The notes under the pieces were generated by a model. That model did not search any database. It worked only from the letters and a program-made list of their open reading frames with translations, and was not told where the DNA came from. From the NCBI GenBank assembly GCA_002270565.1, contig NQMI01000017.1:444150-508149 (forward strand): DNA of 64,000 nucleotides, read 5' to 3'. Numbering within the stretch: position 1 is the stretch's first letter; the number at the start of each line of letters is the position of its first letter. This stretch comes from Stenocarpella maydis (Eukaryota > Ascomycota > Sordariomycetes > Diaporthales > Diaporthaceae). Of this stretch, positions 54,501 through 64,000 are shown piece after piece. The position numbers and the translations under genes are program-made.

Positions 54501-55808
54501 ACCAGACTCGCGATCTGGAAGACGTAGAAGGGGTGGAATACCTCATCGACCAGAAGACGGAAGACGGACTTCTCCTCAATGTCGATCAGGTTCGACCCGA
54601 ACACCAGCTCACGGTGGTTCTTCTCGTCGCTGTCGATCCCGTCTCTCACAGACTTCACATCCGTCCACAGCGGGTCCTTCCAGCCGCTCACTAACCGGAA
54701 CTTGTCCCAGAGCGGGTGGTAGTAGAAGCGCACATAACGGTAGTTGACTACCCTCAGCTCCGGCAAGATCGGGTCATCGTCGAACTCGAGGAGATATGCC
54801 GAGGAGCTCTTCTTGGTGGGCGCCCCGAAGACGGTCGATAGGACCCTGCCGTAGGGCTTCGCGTCGACGGTCAGGATGGACATCTCGTTCCACTGGTTCT
54901 CGACAACGAGCCACGAGGCCTCGCGGAGCGGCGCCCGCTTCCCCGTCAGCCAGACGTGCCACCGCGGCATCCACCGGAACAGCAGCCACCCGAGCCCCGC
55001 GGTCGCCGCGCAGATGAGGACGTACGCCGACAAGCCCACCAGGCTGGTCCGGAACCCGGCGAGCACGACGTACAGGTCCTCGTTCGCCACGTACACCTTC
55101 TGGGAGAACCGACCGCCGCCGTACGCGCTCGTCTCGGTCATGTTGCTGTCGCGGCGCAGGAGCCGCGAGTGCACCGAGTGGTGGGAGTGGGTGGAGGGTC
55201 GCCGCAGCATCGAGGTGGATCGCCGGTGCATCGAAGACCCTTCTCCCTCGTCCCCAACGCCGTCGCTCTCAAGCTCGTCGTTGTCTGGCAGGAAGACCAA
55301 GGCCTGCTCGCCTACTTCTTCAACCCCCTCCCCCTCGTCTCCTATCTCCACCGCAAAGGGCTCATCATCCATGTCCTCGGCCCTCATGCCGTCTAGCATT
55401 TCTCCTATGCTCGCATCCTCCGGGGAGTCAGGGTAGAAGGCGAAGCTGGTGGTGGAGCCGGCGCGGCTCCGGCTTCGGTGGGCGAACGCGTTCACGCTGG
55501 AGGGGAGTGACTCGGCCATGGGGCCCGAGTATAACTGCAGGTGATGGTGTGAGCTCCAATGTCCCGGGCACAAAGCGGCGCGGGCGTGCGCCAGGCGCGT
55601 GGGCGCCACATACCTCGTCGTGTGCCATCTCCACATCCTCGAAGATGCTGACGGAGCTCTGGTTCGAGTCCATCCTGTACAGCCTCGGCGTCTGGGGCGC
55701 ACTCGCGCGGCCGTCCTGCGGGTCATGGCTGCGGCCGTGGGCAGTGCCGTTGCCATTTTCTCTGCTTCCTGCGCTCTCGGGCGCGTCTCGTCCTCGGTCG
55801 TCGGCCAT
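51581..55808 (-). CDS. YPK9: P5B-type P-ATPase (YPK9 / ATP13A family)
   Basis: Large polytopic transporter of the P5B ATPase group, which in yeast (Ypk9) is vacuolar and in animals (ATP13A2) exports polyamines from lysosomes. Two exons, 55808-55614 and 55534-51581, give 1382 residues. The cytosolic N-terminus is acidic/Ser-rich. FSQKVYVANEDLYVVLAGFR opens the P5B-specific region. PPALPATLTIGISFAI is the P5B membrane motif. MLTGESVPV is the A-domain loop, CFDKTGTLTEDGLDILGV contains the phosphorylated Asp (about D686), and [20 protein letters not shown] is the hinge. About ten hydrophobic spans are visible. The upstream continuation of the frame begins with TTG, so the ATG at 55808 (MADDRGRDAPES) is chosen. 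The stop lies at the edge of the AT-rich block. Confidence 0.93.
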
Positions 55809-56735
55809 GTATAAAGAAGACTGATGGGCCAAAAGGGTAGGAATCGCCTACTTTAATTGTCGCACCTGAGGCTAGGACATGGTATTGTCGCTTTGCAGGG
55901 CCTGGTCGAGCAATGAAGCTGGACTAAATAGGAGTGAGGAGCGAGGCAACCTCCCTCTTCCCGATAGCGACCTCGTGCACTTACACTAATTACTCGCGGA
56001 ACCATCCGAAAATGAGCCCGGCTGGCTGCGACGTCATTGGTGGGGTCTAACTGGGGCTCGCTGTGTCTGCTTCAGGGACCAAATAGTCTGCCTGGTAGAT
56101 ACTTGGCTTGGGGCTACTACGTCTTGGTGCGGGTAGAAATAGCGAGGTATTGTGATATTGTCAGTTAGAGAATTGTTCTGATTCATCTTGACATTCTTGG
56201 CGGGTCACAACCTACGCCCCGGTGCCGACTGAAATGTGCCCCGGTGATATATTCGTAACGCCAAAGGTCTATCTACGCTTTCTCCCGTATGTAATTGTCC
56301 CTTCGTCACCTCTTTTGCATTTGCCTCCAGTAAATCAATCACCCGGATAGACCTCAGGCCGCCTGCCCTTCATATCTTCCCGGAATCCCGAACGAAGCCC
56401 CATGCTATTCCATATGGGTTAAAAGGGCATGGGTTTCACCTGCCAAACGCGCACGCTGTCCTTTGCACATACACATACATACATACACTCCTAAGCAATC
56501 ATACATGACGTACGTACAAGCATGGCCTCATGTCTCCATCTTTCTAATTCCTAATCCCGACATGTGGGGAGCGCTTCAGTCCCTCACGCCCCCGGTCCTG
56601 CACGTTCGTGCAGTCGCGCAAGGGACTTTCTACTGGCTTCTTGCTCTCGGCCTTCTTAAACGGAGATAACAGGAACGACCTGGGAGACTGTTGTGGGAAG
56701 CAACCAGACGATAACCGAAGCCCCGGCCGCGCACT
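55809..56735. other. intergenic region, P5B ATPase promoter / myosin 3' flank
   Basis: 927 bp between two leftward genes; contains an (ACAT)n run near 56467. No gene was seen. Confidence 0.5.
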
Positions 56736-59700
56736 CTATGCGCTGGCCTCGATAGCTTCGGGGGTCTCGTCCATTTCCTCAATGTCGCCGTTCTCGTATC
56801 CGCTCTGTGAGCCATACTCCATCTTCTCCTGCTGGGCTATTGCCTGCGCCGAGACAATCTCAGCAAGGCGCTTCAGCCGGGGGGTTTGCAGCCCTAAATC
56901 GGTCATGTTAGATGCTGGCAGATCAAAGGACAAGAGCGAGGATTGCTTACATGAAGGCGTGTAGGTCTCGAGAGCAGTGATTACTCTCGGCTCGGCGATC
57001 TCGTAAGGCCCACTGTCGTCCATATCGACGGCCTGCAGAAGCAGGACGTCGCTCTTCTCCGTGACTCGTGATGCCACAGCCTTCATGATTTCTCCGTTGA
57101 TGGGCTGCTCGTAGTCGGCCACGAGATACTGGTTCAGGAGCTTCTGGATTTGGTTGGGAGAGAGCCTATACATCATTAGCACCGTCACATCTTGTTCGGG
57201 GCCTTGCTTCAAAGAAAAACTTACATCCAGCAGATATCCTGGATGATCTCGATGTCGTTCAGAGTGGCCTTCTTGAGTTGCAGAAGCTTTGTTGCTTGCT
57301 GTCAAAGTCATTAGCGTTTGTAGGCGAAAAGCCATGGCATAAGGGTAAAACTCACCATCAAGTGCTCCAGTTGAAGAGTGCCCTCGGGCATGTCGTGGCT
57401 CTTGCACCACTCTTCGATACGAGTGATGTTGTAGTTGATCTGCAGGCCTCGCTTCCAGGAGAGGAAGTTGCGGCGCATCAGCAGATCGTTGAAGGCAGTC
57501 ACACCGACGAGGCGGAGCAGCTCCGTGATCGTCTGGGTGATGATGGAGTCCTCAAGGTAGAATGCCTTCATGGCACGGAAAACGCTATTCAGGAGGCTGA
57601 GCAGGTTGTCCATGCTGTACGCCGGCTGTGAGTTCGTCTGTAACAGCTTGCCGAGGAACCTGTTATTCTCATTCGTGACAAAGCCGGGCAGCGATTGAGA
57701 TTCGATGATGGCGGGGATGATCATCTTGTTGAGTTTCTTCTTCAAGACCTTCATCCAGGTATGGTAGATGTTGAACTCCAAGGACTCGAGGTCGTGCTTA
57801 ACGATCTCCAGCAGTCGGTCGTACTCGTAGTTATCGGTCTTCTGTGCCTCGTACCAGTCTTCAGCCAGGAAGACAAAGGAGAGCATCTCGTGCACGTTGG
57901 AGAGCCAGAAAGCACCTGGGTTGATGGCCTCTTCGCCGTCATGCTGCATGACCTCCTGCTGGATGGACTGCATGACGTTGGCAAGGAAGCGCTCGGACTC
58001 CTTGACGAACCCATTGTTCCACATCTCGGAAGTAACGAGGTTGATGAGGTAAGAGGGGAAGAGAACCTCCTTGTCGGAGGGAGGTGGGTTGGTGTTGGGT
58101 GAAGGGATCTTCAGGTTGCGGATGAGACCCATGGTGACCTCCTCGTTGAGACCCTCCTCATCGGCGAGCAGAGCCTCAAGCTCCATCTCGATGCTGTCAG
58201 CGCCAGGGATGAGAGTAGATCCTGACATGACAGCTTGGCGGCCAGTGACGGCCATCGAGACGGGGCGAGGGTTGTACGCTGCACTGAAGCGGTCGGCAAT
58301 CCCCGGATCCCCAGCGCTCCGCCTCTTAGTTGGCTTCTTGGAAGAAACCAGGTTGATGAGGCCGTTGACAGTAGGCTGCACGCCGTTTCCGTTGACTTCG
58401 GCTCCAACCGGCACCTCACGCCTGGCAAGCTCGAGTGCGTCTTGCAGCTCGAGCAGTTGCTGACGCAGAGAGTTCTTTTCGTTGTCGTGGCGAGTGGCCT
58501 CTTGCCTGGATACTTCGAGCTCCGTGTTGGTTGCCCGCAGGGTCTCTCGCAGCTGCTTCTCCTCATCTTGCATCCGCTTGAGGTTGGCCGCAGACTCTTC
58601 GAAACGAGCCTGCAGCTCCTTCATCTCCTCCTCCATGACCTGCAGGCGGGCTCCGGCAATACCTGCCTGGTTGGCCTCGGCCTGGAGGTCCTTCGTCCTG
58701 GCCTCGAGGGCGTTGTGCCGTGTCTGCCAGGACTTGATCTGGCTCTGGTAGTTTTCAACCTGTGCCTTGAGCTCCTTGTTCTGCGACTTCATGGTACCGA
58801 GGGACTGAGTCAGCTCCACCACCTTGTTCTCCAGCTTGTAGGAAATCTGCTTGAGGTCGCGGGCTTCCTCACGGAGACCCTTGTATGCCTTTCGCGCCTT
58901 CCTACCACGCCACAAGCTCTGGATGAGGATGACCCTCTTGCGGTATAGCCTCCAGGTGCGCAGGGACCGTCTCGACCGCCAGACTCGCTGGATAAGCAAA
59001 GCAGCATTGCCAACGCGTGTCTCCATGATCTCCTTCCTGCGCAGGTAACCCTTGATGGCAGCCTGAGCAAGTACGAGGTCGGCCCTGATACGGAGGAAGT
59101 TCTTCCTCTCCTTGTACCCACGCCAGACTCGTTGAATGGTAGTCGCAGCCTTGATGGTTCGCAACTCCTGAGCCTTCCGCCTTGACATGAAAGCCCTGGC
59201 AACGGACTGGGTCTGGATGATGGATTCCCTGGCATCGAGATACCTGCGGCGGTAATACTTGGCCCTCAGGTTCTTCTGGATCATGATAGCACATTCGTTG
59301 AGCCTGTTGGTGCGGAGATTCTCGAGGAAGGCCAACATGCCTGCTCGGAAGAAGATCTTGGTAAGACCGAGTTGGTACTTGTCCTGACCTCCGCCGGTGC
59401 TCTCCCCTAGTGCCTTCACCAGAATGGCATTCGCCATCTGCCGAATCTCCGCCGTCCATTGGCTCGACGGTGTAAGCATGTAGTAACGAAGAGCAAATTC
59501 TTCGTACGTCCATCGTGTTGGGTACCCGGCGCAACTGATGCGGACTGTCTCGAGGACACCACAAGCTCGAAGCTGACTCAACACCATGGGCCCTTCGAAC
59601 TTCCAGGCCTCCTTGGCCTCGTTAGGCTTGATACAACGGATATAGTGGACATCCGTGTTGTTGATGGTGCTCATGAGCTCGATCAACGAAGACCGGAAAA

Positions 59701-61787
59701 TACCGCCGAGGGTGGGCTTGCGGTTAACAGCCACGCCGATCTTGCGGCCGGCGGCTGGCTTGACTGAGCTCGTTGTTGCCGACGCCACATCCTTCTCGCG
59801 AACAGACGCGGCAGCATCGAGCACCGACACCAGGAAATGGTTCTTGCTCGACCTCAGGACGGCCATATGCTCATCTGGCACCGTGTCGCGGTTCTTCTCT
59901 ATGAAACCTTCCGACTCGTACGTCACGTCGACGGCGTAATGGCACACCGTGAAGGCGGACTTGCCAAATCGAGGCTTCTTGTAGAAGGGGTTCTTGTCCG
60001 CGGCATAGTTGTGGTGCAACTTGGTGACGAACTGATCATCAGAACCCATGGGGAGCCTCGACTCCTCGTCAAGCAGGGACAGGATACCCAGCTTGCCCTC
60101 GATGAGATCGATGCAAGGCTGGTTGTCCGAGAAATCAATAAAGGTCCAGTCAATCTTCTCCCTGAGATATTCCTCCTGCTCAAGCTTGAACACATGTTGG
60201 TTGAACTCTTGCTGCAGCTTCTCGTTGGCGTAGTTGATACAGAACTGCTCGAATGAGTTCTTTGCGAAGTGCTCGAAACCGTAAATATCCAGAACACCAA
60301 TGAAGGACTGGACCTGGCTCAGGACCTCGTCTGTGGCCAGACTGCGATTGGTGACCTCGACCAACCAGTCGAACAGGCTCGAGTAGATAAACTTGGCAAC
60401 CGAGTCCCGGACGACGATGGCTTGGGCCTGGCTCAGGTTGGACGTGATCTTCTCGCCCCTAGTGACAAGTTGCTTCTTGACGATCCACTTGGCAAACTCA
60501 GTATTATCAATTCCGAGAAGAGAGCAAGCCTTCTCAAGGGAGGGCTCGTCAGGCGGGAGCACGCTGTCATTCCTCGAGGCAGCGATCTTAACGTTGCCCA
60601 TGTGCAGAAGACCGGCAAGCATCTTCAAGATCTCGATCTGGGTGGCTTCGTCAACACCGACTGTGCTCAGAGAGGTCATGGTCGCTTTGAACTCGGCCTT
60701 GTCGTCCACTCCGTCGATGGTGGGTGTGTTTCCCTGGTTGAGGTATTCGAACTGCTCGACAGGAAGAAGGTTCCACTCCTGTCGCTGCTGCTCGGAGGCA
60801 CCTGCAAGCATCTGGTAGAAAATGTGGTAGTTCCGCTCCTTCATGGGCTGGAACACCAATCTCGACCGCTCCAACAGGTACGTCCGGATCTTTGCGCCAA
60901 TAATGTCCGTATTGCTGTTGAACATGATTTCGATGTATTTTCCAAACCGGGACGAGTTGTCGTTTCGAGTCGTCTTCGCGTTACCAAAAGATTCCATGAT
61001 AGGGTTGGTAGCGAGAATCTGCTCCTCGGTTTCGCTCAACGAGTCGGAGCCCTTTTTCGACCGTGCCCCTGGTTTTTCTGGCGAGTCTCTGGTCGCGAAA
61101 TATCTCATGATGTACTTGGCACTCACGGTCTTTCCAGCACCGGACTCGCCAGATACCACAATGGTCTGGTTCTTTTTGTCCCGCAGCATGTCTATAAACG
61201 CCTCCTCGGCGATGGCGAAAAGATGGGGTGCCTGGGTTGCTCTTTGCTTCCCAGCGTATACCTGGACCATGCCTGGGACGTAAAGAGAGTCGACACGGGC
61301 GAAGGGGTTTGTAGCTATTAGCACGATACCGGAGTATGTGTAGATTTCTTTCTGGAGGTAGCGAAGCTTGATCGCCTGCAGGACTGGAGCACGGGGGTTG
61401 GTGTTAGAGGCAGGACGGCAGGCTGGAGCTCCAGCAATGGGGTATACATACCTGCTGGCTCGTTAAGATGAGAAAGGTTGGTCAGATCATCGCTGGCCTC
61501 GAGCACGGTTGGGTTCATCAGCGGGGGCAGGGACTCATCACTGCCCTTCTCCAGGGTAGCGAGGGACACCTTGACCTCTTTCTCCTGCACACGCTGTATC
61601 AGTGTCTGCCTCGTTGAGGACTGATGCCGGAGCAGCCAGGGGAGCCACTGACCTCGCCATTCTCGAGCTTGAAGGTCAGGACGACGTTGTCGCCATCCAC
61701 CTGCTTCTTTATCACCTCAGAAGCAACCCAGCCCTCGGCGGCATCGGGCTGCCACGCCCGGGTGCCAACATCGTAGTTCGAGGACAT
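56736..61787 (-). CDS. MYO2: class V myosin heavy chain
   Basis: Actin-based motor carrying secretory vesicles and organelles toward growing tips. Six exons, 61787-61653, 61584-61452, 61383-57356, 57298-57225, 57165-56951 and 56893-56736, give 1580 residues, the usual fungal length. An SH3-like N-terminus is followed by the motor domain with P-loop GESGAGKT (~168-175), NDNSSRFGKY (switch I), VLDIYGFEHFAKNSFEQFCI (switch II region) and VHYIRCIKPNE. Six IQ-type motifs (e.g. IQRVWRGYKERK, IQSLWRGRKARK) lie at ~780-930, a coiled coil at ~930-1080, and a cargo-binding dilute domain at ~1250-1530. The C-terminus reads YTPSWLQTPRLKRLAEIVSA. The gene symbol follows yeast; filamentous fungi also use myo5/myoE. 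Confidence 0.95.
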
Positions 61788-64000
61788 ATTACACGATCTG
61801 CGTCGGGTGGTTTATCGTAATAGCGCTGGCCGCATTGGGCGTGTATCAGATGTGGAGGGGAGGTGGGCGTGGCGTAAGGGAGGCAGTTCGTAGCAGACAC
61901 TACCGGGAGCAAGGTTGGCGAGTCCTTGGAGAAAGAGACATCCGTAGAGGTTGGCCGGGAAGATGTGCAGAAGCCGGTGGGTATCAGTCAGGAACGGACA
62001 AGCCAGTGTTGGACGCTGCTGGGGGACATTGACCAGGCAGCAGACAAGGGCGAGATGATGGATGCCAGGGACCGAGGACGATGTGCCCGTGGTCAGGTTG
62101 AGGATCAGGATACGGAGACGCGATGGCCGTCGTTGGAGGAGTGTCGTCCAAAAGAAAGGGCCGTCCGTGTGTTTTGGCCTGGGCTAAAACAAATTTGGTG
62201 CTTTGCTGTACTTTACTGGTGTCGGTCCATCATGCGGTCTGGCAGTCCCGGTCGCAACGGTGAAAAGGGGCCACAGCGCAGACGGGGGGTTGGCAGTGGC
62301 TCGTAGGGAGAGAGGCGTGTCAGAGGTTAGCAAGTCGCGGTGTGAAGGTTGTTGCGCTTTGTGGGTCTCCCTCAAGTTAACGTGCTCCCGACTGGGCCAA
62401 TGCAAGCTCCTGCATGCAGCTACTGCGCTGGGTACTTAGGTCTTGCCGACATACTGTACTGGCGGGCTACTCTGTAACTCCATACTGGGCCACCGAGAAC
62501 GTCTTGTACTGTACTGTGGTGGGTACAAAGCGGCCCAATGTGCATTGTGCACACCACCAGCCAGAGAGGTACCTCACGAGGGGTACCTTACTCCGTACTC
62601 GGGCCCCTTCTGCAAGCACGCACTCTGTTGGGACACTGAAACTGCCCTGCCCAGGCAGGCTTCCTCATCATGTCTTAGTGTAGCACCTGAAGCGTAGATA
62701 TATAAATCATGTATGCCATAACTACTGACGTTAGGTACAGTAATATAGGCCTCGCACAACACGAAGATGATAACTATGCATATACTATGTACCTCCTCCC
62801 TCTGCAAGCCCACCCCTGCCGGGCAAGAGAGCTGAGGTCCCCTCCCCGCGCTAGAGAACTCTGGAACGGCCCCTAACAAGATCCAGCCAAGGGAAGGGCC
62901 ACCTCAACAGCTTCCCTAACCCAGATCCCATGCTTTCCTGTGCAGCTGTTTTGGTCCGTCTTTTCATGAGTAAGGAAAAGGCAGTTTTCATTCTCGTCTC
63001 CGTCCTCTGTCTTCCTTATGCGTACATATTGTGCTGCTGTTTCTTCTCGTCCAGCTGCTACTACTCGGCCTCGCCCCTGAGCTTAAAACCAAATCTCCGC
63101 CACCCATGGGGACAGAGCGACAACCAACCAGGCATGTACACACTACGGATACACGGCCTGGACGAGGGGTCCCCTCCACTCTGGAACGCGCGAGAAGCAC
63201 CAGCGAACGAACGGAACCCCTGAGGATCTGCGTCGCGAACACAACACCTCGCATGCCTTATTAGTACCCCCATGCTAACACGCGCCCAAACCACCACACG
63301 TACCGCGGCAGACAAAATGCCAGAAGAGGTTACGGCTAAAAAAAAAAGTAAACAAGAAAATATGATACCGTGCCAAGGACTGCAGCACGCTCGGTGCTCG
63401 CGCGCTTGCATTCCATATTCGCCCTACGCATTCATCAGCAGACAAACGCACGACTCTAACAAGTAACAATAAGAATTGAGAACGAGTACTGTACAGAAAG
63501 CATGAACCTGACACCCTGCTCGCACGCACCCGCATGAAAATCATCTCCGATGGCGGGGACCGACAGACAACAAACAGCCCGCGCGGGAGCTGGGACCTGG
63601 GGGGCCCAGCTCCACCACGGGCCAAAGCTCCCCCCGGTCTTCCGGTACTGCCGTCGCGATGTGGCCTGCCGAAGCTGCACGTACAGGCGTGGTAGCTCAT
63701 ACACGCGGACGAAACTCTCCACTGAGTGATTCTGATGGATGCAGCCGCGTTCCCAGCGACGCCATGCTCCCCAGACGCCCGGGCGGCCGGTCGTGCAATA
63801 TAGACGACGGGCGAGGCTCTCTGGTCATAGCAATATTGTTCACGCTCAGCCGCTGAGTTCGGATGCCCGTATAGCTGGCTGATCATCTCTTGTTGTGAGG
63901 CCTGCTTGGCCCATCTCCTGCCACCTTGCCAACTACCAGGCACCGTCAAGATTTCCTCGGATCTGTACGGCGTGAGTGACCATGCCACCTGATTCTCTCT
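61788..64000. other. myosin V upstream region; no gene seen
   Basis: 2.2 kb with short overlapping open frames on both strands and no recognised domain. It contains TACTCCGTA/GGTACC motifs near 62570-62600 resembling those at 41.4 kb. The open frames near 63.3-64.0 kb on the minus strand run to the window edge and could belong to a UTR of a gene outside. Confidence 0.5.

Noticed and set aside
60269..61321. 350-codon frame antisense to the myosin motor domain
   Set aside because: Shadow reading; the minus-strand frame encodes an unmistakable myosin V.

Overview
The window is nuclear DNA of a filamentous ascomycete (Pezizomycotina). The gene families, the short 50-120 bp introns with GTRNGT...YAG ends, and the compact gene-dense GC-rich stretches broken by very AT-rich, repeat-degenerate blocks suggest a sordariomycete-type genome with repeat-induced point mutation (RIP). 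I cannot name the species. Almost every gene can be rebuilt as an intact spliced model. Exon joins were chosen by reading frame and conserved family sequence.

Layout. 1-5.6 kb: no convincing gene, only low-complexity tracts. 5.6-20.4 kb: MRPS9 (-), EF1-gamma (+), an FCP1/NIF-domain HAD protein (-), RRP36 (+), COQ8/ABC1 kinase (-), ESS2 (-), PP5/PPT1 (+), POP8 (-), SPT4 (+). 20.4-21.9 kb: repeats, a strong inverted repeat and a degraded coding fragment. 21.9-28.3 kb: KIN17 (-), EPL1 (-), calcineurin B (+). 29.3-34.8 kb: a nine-exon cytochrome P450 (+) and aspartokinase HOM3 (+). 34.8-37.3 kb: an LTR-like copy, a second copy with flanking element sequence, and a decayed Tc1/mariner transposase. 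37.7-47.7 kb: KAE1 (+), AMPK beta subunit (-), a small membrane protein (+), BUR1/CDK9 (-), a tiny complex-I-like subunit (+), a cyclopropane-synthase-like methyltransferase (-). 47.7-51.6 kb: extremely AT-rich block with a third copy of the LTR-like element in reverse. 51.6-61.8 kb: P5B ATPase (-) and class V myosin (-). 61.8-64 kb: myosin upstream region with no gene seen.

Functional themes. Most genes are conserved housekeeping genes. Transcription and chromatin: SPT4, BUR1 (its known target SPT5 is the partner of SPT4), EPL1, the NIF-domain protein. RNA processing: RRP36, POP8, ESS2, KIN17, KAE1. Signalling phosphatases and kinases: PP5, calcineurin B, AMPK beta. Mitochondria: MRPS9, COQ8, a complex I subunit. 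At least seven neighbouring pairs are head-to-head with short shared promoters. I see no secondary-metabolite cluster, CRISPR array, rRNA or convincing tRNA. The most interesting points are splicing oddities (a 5-nt internal exon in EF1-gamma, a probable GC-AG intron in aspartokinase, a 15-nt exon in the membrane protein), an Asn replacing the second catalytic Asp of the NIF-domain protein, an RD-rich reading frame that continues in frame past the BUR1 stop, and a dispersed, RIP-decayed LTR family with a 24-bp tandem repeat.
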